A stretch of 23,664 nt of DNA from assembly GCA_026388915.1 (NCBI GenBank), contig JAPLIW010000751.1:1-23664 (forward strand), given 5' to 3'. The translations under genes were made by a program, and so were the position numbers. Position 1 is the first letter of the stretch. Each line of letters begins with the position of its first letter. The notes below the pieces were generated by a model, which ran no database searches, was not told the origin of the DNA, and worked only from the letters and a program-made list of their open reading frames with translations. This document shows, piece after piece, positions 6,794-14,244 of this stretch. Origin of the DNA: Deltaproteobacteria bacterium. GTDB taxonomy: Bacteria; Desulfobacterota; SM23-61.

Positions 6794-7756
6794 ATGGGAA
6801 ATGGCAAATCTCAAAAATCATTTTCTGGGAAAGACTCCCCTTATCCGCCAAAACAACGGCGGCAGCAGCTGCCTTCAAGCATCCCCAAGCCCCTCGAGGA
6901 AGATCCGGATGCTCCCGAAAGGGTGCGTCAGATCATGGACCATCCCAGTTTTCGACGGGCCGATCAGGATCTCGATTTGCTCAAGCGGGATGAGCTCCGA
7001 CCCGCCCGCCTCCAGCTCGAATTCCTGAAACCGGAGCTGATTCTCACGGAGCAGGGGATTTGCGGCACGATCGTAGTCCTGGGGGCGACCCGGATCATTG
7101 AACCGGTGGCCGCCCGGCACAAAGTCGACCGGGCTCGGAAAGCTTTGGAACAGCACCCCCAAATCCCCGAGCTCAAGCACCGGCTGGCGGTGGCGGAGCG
7201 GATCTTGGCGAAGAGCCATTATTACGACGTGGCCCGGGAACTGGGGCGGCTCGTGGGGAAGGCCGGGCATGGACCCGGGGATTGCCGGTTGGCGATTGTC
7301 ACCGGCGGCGGGCCGGGGCTTATGGAGGCCGCCAACCGCGGGGCCTACGACGTGGAAGCCAAATCGGTGGGCCTGAACATCTCGCTTCCCCATGAGCAAT
7401 ATCCCAATCCTTACATCACTCCGGAGCTTTGCTTCCAGTTTCGCTATTTTGGCCTGCGCAAGATGCATTTTCACTTTCGAGCCAAGGCGATGGTTGCTTT
7501 TCCCGGGGGATATGGCACTCTCGACGAACTCTTCGAGACGCTCTGCCTGATTCAGACCCGAAAAATCAAGCCGGTACCGGTCATCCTGGTGGGCGAGCAG
7601 TTCTGGCGCAGCGTTTTCGACGTTGAATTCCTGGCCGCGGAAGGAACCATCGATCCGGAAGACGCCGAGCTTTTCGTCTTTGCCGAGACGGCGGAAGAGA
7701 TCTGGAAGATCATCTGTGACTGGTACGAGCAGAACGGGGAGAGCCTGTTTGCCTGA
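6794..7756 (+). CDS. LOG family protein (TIGR00730-type nucleotide phosphoribohydrolase)
   Basis: The 320-residue protein carries both LOG-family signatures: GGGPGLMEAANRGA (171-184) and PGGYGTLDE (237-245) with the catalytic Glu. Studied members hydrolyse the N-glycosidic bond of nucleoside 5'-monophosphates, as in cytokinin activation or purine nucleotide turnover. It is longer than the roughly 190-residue plant-type LOGs because of an N-terminal extension of about 85 residues and an inserted helical segment (about 105-165). The former annotation 'lysine decarboxylase' for this family is misleading. The ATG at 6794 is preceded by GGAGGAAAAAG. Substrate is not determinable from sequence. Confidence 0.9.
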   Translation: MGNGKSQKSFSGKDSPYPPKQRRQQLPSSIPKPLEEDPDAPERVRQIMDHPSFRRADQDLDLLKRDELRPARLQLEFLKPELILTEQGICGTIVVLGATRIIEPVAARHKVDRARKALEQHPQIPELKHRLAVAERILAKSHYYDVARELGRLVGKAGHGPGDCRLAIVTGGGPGLMEAANRGAYDVEAKSVGLNISLPHEQYPNPYITPELCFQFRYFGLRKMHFHFRAKAMVAFPGGYGTLDELFETLCLIQTRKIKPVPVILVGEQFWRSVFDVEFLAAEGTIDPEDAELFVFAETAEEIWKIICDWYEQNGESLFA

Positions 7757-7791
7757 GAGAACCCCGCTTCCTCTCAACCAATTTTCAAAAA

Positions 7792-7926
7792 TGGGGTCAG
7801 TCCATGAATGCAGGGAAACCCTTCCCTTTTGGGTATAAATGGGAGTAGATTTGGCTTAGGGTGCGGGAACCTCAGAAAAATGAAGGAGCGATTGGAAGGA
7901 AGTCCATATTTTACGGACTGACCCCA
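7792..7926. repeat. Short inverted-repeat element upstream of the radical SAM gene
   Basis: TGGGGTCAGTCC (7792-7803) and GGACTGACCCCA (7915-7926) are perfect 12-bp inverted repeats bounding a 135-bp segment with no gene. The right end also folds on itself (AGTCC...GGACT, 7901-7919). GGGGTCAG-type ends resemble small palindromic or non-autonomous elements; no transposase is present. Confidence 0.6.
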
Positions 7927-7967
7927 ATCCACACCACACCCATAATAGAAGATAGGGGTGAGAAAGA

Positions 7968-9350
7968 ATGAGATATAAAAATGTTATTTGCCTATACCCA
8001 TACAAAAGGGAGTTGAAAACCGTAGGATTTTTACCCCCCATAGGTCTGGAGTATGTAGCCAGTGCTATTGAAAATATTGTGGAAAGTGTAAAGATCAATG
8101 ACTTGAGATACGAAGAGAAACCCCTGTCGGCATTTATCGATAAAAAAACGGATTTAGTGCTGGTGAGCTACAATTGGGATGAAGAAAAAGAATTTGTCAA
8201 AGGAACCATCAATAGCATCCCCGAAAATATAAACGTAATCGTAGGGGGAAGAGCTGCAACCGAGCGGGTGATTGAACTTTTTGATAATATTCCGCGGATC
8301 GATGGGATTGTCCGGGGGGATGGGGAAGAGATTGCCAAGGAAATTATTCAAAAGGGCATTTCGCCCGATATAGATGGACTGTCCTTTAGATTAAACGGCA
8401 AGATCGTGCATTCCCAGAATAGAAAACTTGAACCTGTTCCAAACGATTTTTACCCGGACAGAAAACTTCGTCGTTACAAATACCTGGTTGGCGTGGATGA
8501 ATTCACGTCAGACGTTCAGATGGACCTCATGTTGGGATCGAGAGGTTGCCCGTATAACTGCAAGTTCTGCGATTTTAAGTTCAATCCTTTGGGAGAGAAG
8601 AGAAAGTGGTCGGTCAGAAGGCCAGAATCTGTTGTGGCCGAGATGAAAACCATTGAGGCTGATGTGATTGGCTTTGCGGATGATATTTTTACGGCGGATA
8701 TGGACTGGGTTGAAAGGGTATGTGATCTTATCATCCAAGAGGGCATAAGAAAGAAATACGTCATAAATGCTCGATTGGAAGTTGCCCAAAGGCCGGATGT
8801 TCTCAAAAAGATGTATAAAGCCGGTTTTATGGGTTTCCTTTTGGGTATAGAATCGGCACAGGATAAGACCCTGGCATCTATGAATAAAGGATTTACGACC
8901 GCAAAAATAAGGGAATACTTTGAGGTTTTGAGACAATTTCATTTCATCTATCATTGCTATTTTATCATCGGGAATATAGACGAAACCAAGGATGAAATGC
9001 TCGACATCGTAAAATTTTCCCATGAGCTGGGGGTCGATACTCTGGGTCTGTCAGTCCTAAGAGCTACCAAGTATTCTCCCCTCAAAGACATGCTGAAGGA
9101 ACGTGATGATTACCATATTGAGGAAGGGTCAGGGAAAGTATATTCGGATAGGATATCTCTCAAGGAACTTCAGCAAATCCGGAGGGATGTAAATGCCTCG
9201 TTCTTCACCCTACCCGTGATCCTTCGGATCCTTAAGAAGCTGATGATCCATAGGCTTCTAACATCTGGCCGGGTCTATAGGATAATCGCGTTTACCATAA
9301 AAAAGAAGATGAGAAAAATAGCCAAGAAAAGAGCAGTACTTTCTTTTTAA
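7968..9350 (+). CDS. B12-binding-type radical SAM protein
   Basis: The 460-residue protein starts with a Rossmann-like cobalamin-binding-type domain (about 1-150, including FLPPIGLEYVASAIE and VRGDGEE). A radical SAM domain follows with the [4Fe-4S] motif C194-P-Y-N-C198-K-F-C201. I do not see the His-on DxHxxG motif, which is common in this subgroup. The class contains methyltransferases and other enzymes of tailoring, lipid and cofactor pathways; the substrate cannot be assigned. The ATG at 7968 follows GGGGTGAGAAAGA. Codon usage is markedly more AT-rich than its neighbours (many AAA, ATA, GAT, TTT) and an inverted-repeat scar lies upstream, suggesting recent acquisition. Its stop overlaps the convergent acetyltransferase stop by four bases. 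Confidence 0.9.
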   Translation: MRYKNVICLYPYKRELKTVGFLPPIGLEYVASAIENIVESVKINDLRYEEKPLSAFIDKKTDLVLVSYNWDEEKEFVKGTINSIPENINVIVGGRAATERVIELFDNIPRIDGIVRGDGEEIAKEIIQKGISPDIDGLSFRLNGKIVHSQNRKLEPVPNDFYPDRKLRRYKYLVGVDEFTSDVQMDLMLGSRGCPYNCKFCDFKFNPLGEKRKWSVRRPESVVAEMKTIEADVIGFADDIFTADMDWVERVCDLIIQEGIRKKYVINARLEVAQRPDVLKKMYKAGFMGFLLGIESAQDKTLASMNKGFTTAKIREYFEVLRQFHFIYHCYFIIGNIDETKDEMLDIVKFSHELGVDTLGLSVLRATKYSPLKDMLKERDDYHIEEGSGKVYSDRISLKELQQIRRDVNASFFTLPVILRILKKLMIHRLLTSGRVYRIIAFTIKKKMRKIAKKRAVLSF

Positions 9351-9859
9351 TCGATTCCGGCTACTTTACTCCGGCGCTCCATGAGGGCCACGTCCCGCCA
9401 TTTTCCCTGCAGCCTGCCGAAGGCCATCCTGCCGACTTTCTCCCGGATGCCCAACACCCGGAACCCATGCTTTTTGTGCAGCTCAATGCTGACTGTGTTT
9501 TCCGGGAAGATGCCGCCCTGGAGGGTCCAGAACCCTGCCTTTTCTGAAGCATCGACCAAAGCGGCGAGAAGCGCATCTCCGATTCCTCTTCCCCTGAACT
9601 TCTCGCCCACATAGATGCTCACTTCGGCGATCCCCGCGTAGACCTTCCGGGCCGAAACCCGGCTCAGGGCGGCCCACGCGGCGACCCGGCCTTCTACTTT
9701 GACGACCAGCCGCGGCTCGGGGACGTGGGATGAATCCCACTTTTCCCAATCCGGGACCACGGGCTCGAAAGTGGCATTCTCGGTGGCGATCCCCTCTTCG
9801 TAAATAGCCCGAACCTCCTCCCAGTCTGCCGGCTTCATCGTCTCAAATTTGTATTCCAT
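9347..9859 (-). CDS. GNAT N-acetyltransferase, phosphinothricin acetyltransferase-like
   Basis: The 170-residue protein has the PAT/Bar-like pattern. The N-terminus YKFETMKPADWEEVRAIYEEGIATENATFE is characteristic, the acetyl-CoA pyrophosphate loop is EKFRGRGIG (86-94), and the C-terminus has the ELHKKHGFRVLG segment (126-137). Such enzymes acetylate small amino compounds such as phosphinothricin or methionine derivatives; the substrate here is unknown. The ATG at 9859 follows GGAGAAACC. The gene converges on the radical SAM gene with overlapping stops. Its base composition matches the host-like neighbours. Confidence 0.92.
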   Translation of the reverse strand: MEYKFETMKPADWEEVRAIYEEGIATENATFEPVVPDWEKWDSSHVPEPRLVVKVEGRVAAWAALSRVSARKVYAGIAEVSIYVGEKFRGRGIGDALLAALVDASEKAGFWTLQGGIFPENTVSIELHKKHGFRVLGIREKVGRMAFGRLQGKWRDVALMERRSKVAGID

Positions 9860-9890
9860 GGTTTCTCCGGATAAAAATCATTAGAAGTGA

Positions 9891-9920
9891 GGGGGAGCCG
9901 TCGGTAGACCCCCCTTTTTT
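9891..9920 (+). terminator. Possible rightward terminator
   Basis: A short GGGGG/CCCCC stem is followed by TTTTTT. The stem is weak (five or six pairs, long loop). If active it would stop rightward transcription arriving from the radical SAM gene across the antisense of the acetyltransferase. Confidence 0.3.
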
Positions 9921-9950
9921 CCCCGCCGCTTTTCCTCCAAGTTCCGCACG

Positions 9951-9968
9951 GGCGACCGGCCGGTCGCC
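9951..9968. repeat. Perfect 18-bp palindrome
   Basis: GGCGACCGGCCGGTCGCC is fully self-complementary. Its ACCGGCCGGT core recurs at 10051-10060, and a degenerate relative followed by CGCCCCTAC lies near 11576-11597, so it looks like a dispersed palindromic unit rather than a unique operator. Confidence 0.6.
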
Positions 9969-10200
9969 GGTAATACAAACTCCCGCCTTATGAAGTTATC
10001 ATATATTGCAAATCAACAGCCGAAGTCAAGATTTTCATGAGCGGCGCTTGACCGGCCGGTTCGCTCTGTTGGCCGGCCTGGCAGACATGACATGAGTCGG
10101 CAGCATTAAAAGGATAGCGTAAACGCGGCAAATATGGCATAATCAATCATGACTGGCGCCTGCTTTTTAAAGCTCCAGAATAAGGCAGGTCTTCCCCAAG

Positions 10201-10899
10201 ATGATTTCCGGAAGGGCTTTGCAGGAAGGAATGCGGGCAACAAAAGAAATGTTAAACCAACAGGATCGTAACCTTCACCGACAAACGATGGGGGAAGAAA
10301 TCGCCAATAGTATCAGTCATGGCATCGGTACGCTTCTCAGTATCGCCGGCCTCGTTCTGCTCATCGTCTGGGCCGCGGGATCCGGGAGCGGATGGCAGAT
10401 TGTCAGCTTCTCCATTTTTGGGGGTACCCTCATCCTTCTCTACCTGGCCTCAACGCTTTACCACAGCCTTCCGATGCCCAGAGTCAAACAGGTTTTCAAG
10501 ATTATGGATCATTCGGCGATTTTCCTCCTCATCGCGGGGACCTACACGCCGTTCATGTTGGTAAACCTCCGAGGCCCGTGGGGATGGAGCCTTTTGGGAA
10601 TTATTTGGGCATTGGCCATCCTTGGAATCCTCATGAAGATTTTCTATATCTCTAAATTTCGGAAGATTTCAGTGGCCCTCTATGTTTTTATGGGCTGGCT
10701 GGGCATCATTGCCTTTAAAGAAATATTCACCCACATTCCATCCCTCAGCCTGACCCTGCTCATTTTCGGCGGGTTGTCTTATACGATAGGCCTGACTTTT
10801 TATGGCTGGCGAAAATTGCCGTACCATCACACGGTTTGGCATATTTTTGTGATCGGCGGAAGTATTTTCCACTACCTGGCGGTATGGTATACGTTGTGA
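10201..10899 (+). CDS. Hemolysin III family (PAQR/TrhA-like) membrane protein
   Basis: The protein of up to 232 residues matches the bacterial hemolysin III/PAQR family of seven-helix membrane proteins. It has EEIANSISHGIGTLLSIAGL (about 32-51), YHSLPMPRVKQVFKIMDHSAIFLLIAGTYTPF (about 84-115) and the terminal HTVWHIFVIGGSIFHYLAVWY, with the family's conserved His and Asp residues at the membrane face. Despite the name, most members are not proven haemolysins; E. coli TrhA and relatives are linked to membrane homeostasis. The start is uncertain: ATG 10201 gives the longest form, ATG 10231 sits right after GGAAGGA, and family homology only begins near ATG 10288. Confidence 0.9.
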   Translation: MISGRALQEGMRATKEMLNQQDRNLHRQTMGEEIANSISHGIGTLLSIAGLVLLIVWAAGSGSGWQIVSFSIFGGTLILLYLASTLYHSLPMPRVKQVFKIMDHSAIFLLIAGTYTPFMLVNLRGPWGWSLLGIIWALAILGILMKIFYISKFRKISVALYVFMGWLGIIAFKEIFTHIPSLSLTLLIFGGLSYTIGLTFYGWRKLPYHHTVWHIFVIGGSIFHYLAVWYTL

Positions 10900-11280
10900 A
10901 CCATTGGAAATCGGGAAACGATTTTCAGTGCCCGGCAATGGCCTGGAGCCCGTGAAGGGGGAATAATAGACCGGATGAAGTTCGATTCCTTTTTCAACCC
11001 CCATAAATGCCGGATCCCAATCTTTTCTTGAAGATCTTTGTAAGATGATCTTTTCTCCTGACGCACTCCCCCCGGTCTCCGTATTCTAAACCACTCTAAA
11101 GCATGCTCAATGAATCCGTAAAAAGTCGTCATTCCTGCACAGGTGGAGATCCAGGATAGAGGAAAGGCATTGAAAAACTGGATTCCCGTTTTCACGGGAA
11201 TGACGGAAAAACGAAGGGAAAGACTTTTTAAGAGACCCTCATGCTTTTTTGCCCAATTCTTAGACAGAGGAGGAATTTCC
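10900..11280. other. Intergenic region with a MITE-like element
   Basis: No gene is supported in this 381-bp stretch. The left part (10900-11120) shows nothing recognisable. The right part holds the inverted-repeat element at 11127-11205 and the ribosome site of the TctC remnant (GAGGAGG near 11267-11273). Confidence 0.5.
11127..11205. repeat. Small inverted-repeat (CGTCATTCC...GGAATGACG) element
   Basis: The ends CGTCATTCC (11127-11135) and GGAATGACG (11197-11205) are inverted repeats. Inner blocks ATCCAG and CTGGAT also pair, and the right arm forms its own hairpin TTCCCGTTTTCACGGGAA (11183-11200). This architecture matches a widespread class of short intergenic palindromic elements in proteobacterial genomes. 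Confidence 0.75.
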
Positions 11281-11493
11281 ATGGTTCACAAGAATTGCTC
11301 AGCTGGTAGGTATCTTCTTGCCCTCATCTGCCTGGTCACCCTGGGGCTTCTGGCGCTGGGCCTGACGTCCGCACAGGCCGCTTATCCGGACCGGCCGATC
11401 AAGAGGATCGTGCCCTGGGCGGCGGGCGGCGATACGGACGCCATCTGCCGGGTCATCGCCAGCAACATGGAGAAGCACCTGGGGAAGCCCTGA
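11281..11493 (+). pseudogene. Truncated TctC-family substrate-binding protein
   Basis: The frame begins with a good ribosome site and a clear signal peptide ending LTSAQA, then AYPDRPIKRIVPWAAGGDTDAICRVIASNMEKHLGKP, the standard start of a tripartite tricarboxylate transporter (TctC/Bug) periplasmic binding protein. It stops (TGA) after 70 residues where the family continues for about 250 more. The rest of the gene and the TctA/TctB membrane partners are absent downstream, where repeats begin. It is best read as the remnant of a deletion. A short secreted peptide could still be made, but ligand binding would not be expected. Confidence 0.8.
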
Positions 11494-11612
11494 GGAGCGT
11501 TTGGTGAATAAAGAGGCGTAAGGTGCAGGGGGCCAGAGGAAAGGGGAGAAGGGAAGAAAAATTTAACCAGACGGGAGACCAGCCAGTCGCCCCTACAAAG
11601 GCATTTTTTTAA

Positions 11613-11769
11613 TGCTCCATCCGTGTTTATCCGTGTTCATCCGCGTCCCATTTAATGAGGTCGTTTAGTAGTGTAGTCGAATAGTCATTTGGTCATTGGT
11701 TTTCTCTTTTGCCCAGTCATAATCTGTGTTCATCTGTGTTTATCTGTGTCCCCGTAGGTTTTTTTATTC
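11613..11769. repeat. Bipartite ATCCGTG / ATCTGTG repeat, copy 2
   Basis: ATCCGTGTTTATCCGTG plus ATCCGCGTCCC (11616-11650) is followed after about 70 bp by ATCTGTGTTCATCTGTG and TATCTGTGTCC (11722-11751), ending in TAGGTTTTTTTATTC. Order and polarity are the same as in copies 1 and 3. It lies about 55 bp beyond the stop of the leftward HpaB-family gene. Confidence 0.75.
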
Positions 11770-11804
11770 CCCCTTCCGTATTTGTTTACTCCGGATGCCC
11801 TACA

Positions 11805-11822
11805 GGCACGCCGCCGCGTGCC
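11805..11822. repeat. GGCACGCCGCCGCGTGCC near-palindrome
   Basis: This 18-bp near-palindrome is followed by CCTAC and lies immediately before the HpaB-family stop codon at 11824. It resembles other GTGCCCCTAC / GTCGCCCCTAC units in the window. Confidence 0.5.
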
Positions 11823-11823
11823 C

Positions 11824-13266
11824 CTACAACGATTTCATTCCCACAATCTCCTTGGCGACCTGAATCCTCTTCTCCAGGTCATACAGATTCCGCACCACAA
11901 TCTGGTTGGTCACCGGGGAGCCGGCGGCGTTGATGGTAAAGCCCATCAGGGTGCCGGTAAGACGGGAAGCGGCCAGGTCCTGGGCCAGGTTCAGGACCTT
12001 GAGCCTCTCTTCCGTCGTGTACTTCGGGCTCCCCTGGAGGCTTTCGTCGATGTATTTCCGCAGCTGGGGATGGTTCCAGTCCGCTTCCGTGGGCATGGTG
12101 CTCAATAGCCCGCCGGCGATGTCGTGAAGGTAACTCAGGTGGGTTCCCATGCGGGAGCGGATGAAGTTCAGCCCGGAATTGGCAATCACCGGATCGGGGA
12201 GGAAAACTCCGCTGGGATGTTTCTTGCCCTCCAGGGCTGCTCCCAGGGAACACCCGAAGGCGGTCTCGGCGGCCATCATCATTTCGGTGATCTTGTCCCG
12301 GATGTGGGAGACTTTCATCGTCAGCCCGTTGACTTCCGCGGCCAGGGCCGCGGTTCCGATGAACAGGTCGGTGTGTCCGGCGCTGCAGGCGCACTTGGAC
12401 TGCCGGTGAAGGGAGGCGAAATAGAGGGGAAGTTTCAACGCCTGGTCCCATTCGTGGCACATGAAGATCTTTTCTTCGGGGACAAAAACATCTTCAAAGA
12501 TGGTCATGGCTTCGACCCCCAGAAATCGGGAACTGAGGGGGCTTTCCATTTCCGTTTGGTTTATCGGTCCGGGGGAGGGGCGGGCGATCATCTTGAGTCC
12601 CTGGGTATCGATGGGGATGGCAAAGGAGACCGCGTAATCTTTATCTTCGGGGTCAAGGGCCCGGCAGGGAACGACCACAACCTGATGGGCGGCGGGACCA
12701 TAGGTGGTGTGAACTTTGGTTCCCCGGACCACAATCCCGTCCGCCTTTCTTCCCACGATCCTCAGATCTGCTGGACGCTTCTGGCGGGATGGGGGAAGGG
12801 ACCGGTCCCCCTTGGGGTCCATCATTCCCCAGGCGATGATCTGTCCCTTTCGCTGGAGGGTTTTTACGAATTCCCGGAACCTCGGAAAGTACTTCGTTCC
12901 ATGGGCCTGGTCGATGTCATAGATCAAGGCCCAGGTCACCGAGAGCATATTGGACATGCACCCCGCACAGATCCTTCGGCCGGTGACCTCCCGGGTCAAT
13001 TTGGCCTTGGCGACCACATCCTCCAGGCTTTCCTGGATATGGAGTTGGATCCTCGGCACTTCCTCTCCAGTCAGGGGGGATTGAACGGCAGCGGAGGCGC
13101 GGTATCTCGGGTCCCGGGCGAAGTCGTATCCCGCGGCGATGTGATTCACGGTTTGGCGGAGAAGGGGATGGGACCAGACTTGCTGAACTCTTTCTCCCCG
13201 GATGTACACCTCGGGAGAGAATTCCTTCAGGCTTTCCACATACTCTTTGCCGGTCAAAAGGGCCAT
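11824..13266 (-). CDS. HpaB/4-hydroxybutyryl-CoA dehydratase family flavoprotein
   Basis: The 480-residue protein belongs to the acyl-CoA-dehydrogenase-fold family shared by 4-hydroxyphenylacetate 3-monooxygenase (HpaB) and 4-hydroxybutyryl-CoA dehydratase/vinylacetyl-CoA isomerase (AbfD). It has the family N-terminus (MALLTGKEYVESLKEFSPEVYIRGERV) and the RFLGVEAMTIFEDVFVPEEKIF strand. Cysteines C100 and C103, and H287 with C292 and C294, sit where AbfD carries its [4Fe-4S] ligands; H287 to C294 keeps AbfD's seven-residue spacing, while CxxC differs from CxxxC. An anaerobic CoA-thioester role is therefore plausible, but the substrate is unproven. The ATG at 13266 follows GGGAGGCTTTC. The stop is TAG. 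No flavin reductase gene is adjacent. Confidence 0.88.
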   Translation of the reverse strand: MALLTGKEYVESLKEFSPEVYIRGERVQQVWSHPLLRQTVNHIAAGYDFARDPRYRASAAVQSPLTGEEVPRIQLHIQESLEDVVAKAKLTREVTGRRICAGCMSNMLSVTWALIYDIDQAHGTKYFPRFREFVKTLQRKGQIIAWGMMDPKGDRSLPPSRQKRPADLRIVGRKADGIVVRGTKVHTTYGPAAHQVVVVPCRALDPEDKDYAVSFAIPIDTQGLKMIARPSPGPINQTEMESPLSSRFLGVEAMTIFEDVFVPEEKIFMCHEWDQALKLPLYFASLHRQSKCACSAGHTDLFIGTAALAAEVNGLTMKVSHIRDKITEMMMAAETAFGCSLGAALEGKKHPSGVFLPDPVIANSGLNFIRSRMGTHLSYLHDIAGGLLSTMPTEADWNHPQLRKYIDESLQGSPKYTTEERLKVLNLAQDLAASRLTGTLMGFTINAAGSPVTNQIVVRNLYDLEKRIQVAKEIVGMKSL

Positions 13267-13314
13267 GAAAGCCTCCCAAATTCGGAATCCGGAATGCGGA
13301 ATAAAAAACTTAAC

Positions 13315-13345
13315 CCCAGAGGGTGCAGAGCACGCAGAGAATCAA
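13315..13345. repeat. CGCAGAG-type repeat copy
   Basis: CCCAGAGGGTGCAGAGCACG and following CAGAGA match the dispersed repeat, in the short gap between the HpaB-family and cyclic-nucleotide-binding genes. A degenerate GGAATAATGGAATAG tandem follows at 13351-13385. Confidence 0.5.
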
Positions 13346-13421
13346 GAAAAGGAATAATGGAATAGTGGAATAATGGAGAATAGAGAAATACCCCTGAAAC
13401 CCAATTTTTCAATATTCCAGG

Positions 13422-13883
13422 TTACTTGCCGCTGGCCAGGAAGTTCTTCAGGGAGGCGAAGTCTTCGTTCATGTATCTCAGGCGTTGGGCGATGCCCATG
13501 GCCATCCGTTTGTAGAATTTAGCCGCCATGGAGGGATTCTTGTCCAGCAGCGACCGGAGTTCACCGATGGGGATGGCGGTGATCCGGCAGTTTTCCATGG
13601 CCACGCCTGAAGCGGAACGGAGTCCCTGGTCGAAAAAGGACATTTCGCCCACGTAGCTGCCGCTGCCCAGCTGAACCAGTTCCTGGTCTTCCCCCTTCCT
13701 GGCTTTTTTGGTGAGCTTCAGGGTTCCCAGGTCCAATAGGATGAGGGTGTCTCCCGGCTTATCTTCTTGGAAGGCATATTCCCCCTGGGAGAGTTTTGCC
13801 TTGCGGGAGATACTCCGGACCTTCTCCAGTTCTTCCCCGGTGAAGTCGGCAAAGAGCAGAATTTTTTTCAGATCGGCAGGCAT
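13422..13883 (-). CDS. Stand-alone cyclic nucleotide-binding domain protein
   Basis: The 153-residue protein is a single cNMP-binding (CAP-type) beta-barrel followed by helices, with no helix-turn-helix, so it is not a CRP-type transcription factor. The phosphate-binding cassette is GEMSFFDQGLRSAS (79-92) with E80 and R89 in the usual positions. It is best described as a small cyclic-nucleotide-responsive regulator or adaptor. A longer frame reaches 13994, but the ATG at 13883 is preceded by a near-perfect AAAGGAGGAAGC and the extra codons read through repeat DNA. The HpaB-family gene follows on the same strand after 155 bp. Partner and ligand (cAMP, cGMP or none) are unknown. Confidence 0.88.
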   Translation of the reverse strand: MPADLKKILLFADFTGEELEKVRSISRKAKLSQGEYAFQEDKPGDTLILLDLGTLKLTKKARKGEDQELVQLGSGSYVGEMSFFDQGLRSASGVAMENCRITAIPIGELRSLLDKNPSMAAKFYKRMAMGIAQRLRYMNEDFASLKNFLASGK

Positions 13884-14244
13884 GCTTCCTCCTTTAACTT
13901 GAATACCATTTTTAGTCACAGAGGGCACAGAAACCACAGCGCGGCGGAGCCGCAACCAAAAGTGCCTAGAGTGCCTAAAGTTAAAAGAACCCAAAAGTTA
14001 TCTAAACTTGTTCACCAGACGCTTACCAAAATTTAAAGAGTTTGCACGAAAGTAGTACAGAGAAAATATCCTTTTTGAATGGGAAATTGCAAGTCCCTAA
14101 AAAATAAATTTACCGGAGGTATTGAGCGGAATCCGCTTTTCGCTCCATTCTTTTCGGGTTCTGAACGGCCGGTTGCGATCCAGAAGCAGGGTGGGTCGGG
14201 TGATATCGAGATCTTTCAGGCGCTGCGGAAAAGGGGGCATACCT
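13884..14244. other. Intergenic region upstream of the cNMP-binding gene
   Basis: No gene is well supported. It carries a CACAGAGGGCACAGAAACCA repeat variant (13917-13936), an AGTGCCTAGAGTGCCTAAAG repeat (13961-13980) related to a TAGGCATTT array at 18178-18222, and a possible leftward promoter (14064-14092). A minus-strand frame past the UGDH stop ends in RIPLNTSGKFIF, too short to call. Confidence 0.45.
14064..14092 (-). promoter_or_regulatory. Candidate promoter for the cNMP-binding gene
   Basis: On the minus strand TTGCAA (14087-14092) is followed after 17 bp by ATATTT (14064-14069). The -10 is weak. It would give a leader of about 180 bases before the start at 13883. Confidence 0.3.

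Larger units (their letters stand above)
9860..10200. other. Intergenic region with palindromes
   Basis: No gene is supported in this 341-bp interval. It holds a GGGGG/CCCCC hairpin followed by T6 (9891-9920), an 18-bp perfect palindrome (9951-9968), a second ACCGGCCGGT (10051-10060) and a possible weak leftward promoter for the acetyltransferase (TTGACT at 10024-10029, TATGAT at 9998-10003, over-long 20-bp spacer). Confidence 0.5.
11494..11823. other. Repeat-filled gap after the TctC remnant
   Basis: No gene is supported. The interval holds a degenerate GACCAGCCAGTCGCCCCTAC palindrome relative (11578-11597), copy 2 of the bipartite repeat (11613-11769) and a GGCACGCC/CGCGTGCC palindrome (11805-11822) before the HpaB-family stop. 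Confidence 0.55.

Noticed and set aside
12124..13365. 413-codon plus-strand frame opposite the HpaB-family gene
   Set aside because: It is antisense to a clearly recognised gene, Gly/Asp-rich in the way GC-rich antisense frames are, and has no recognisable domain.
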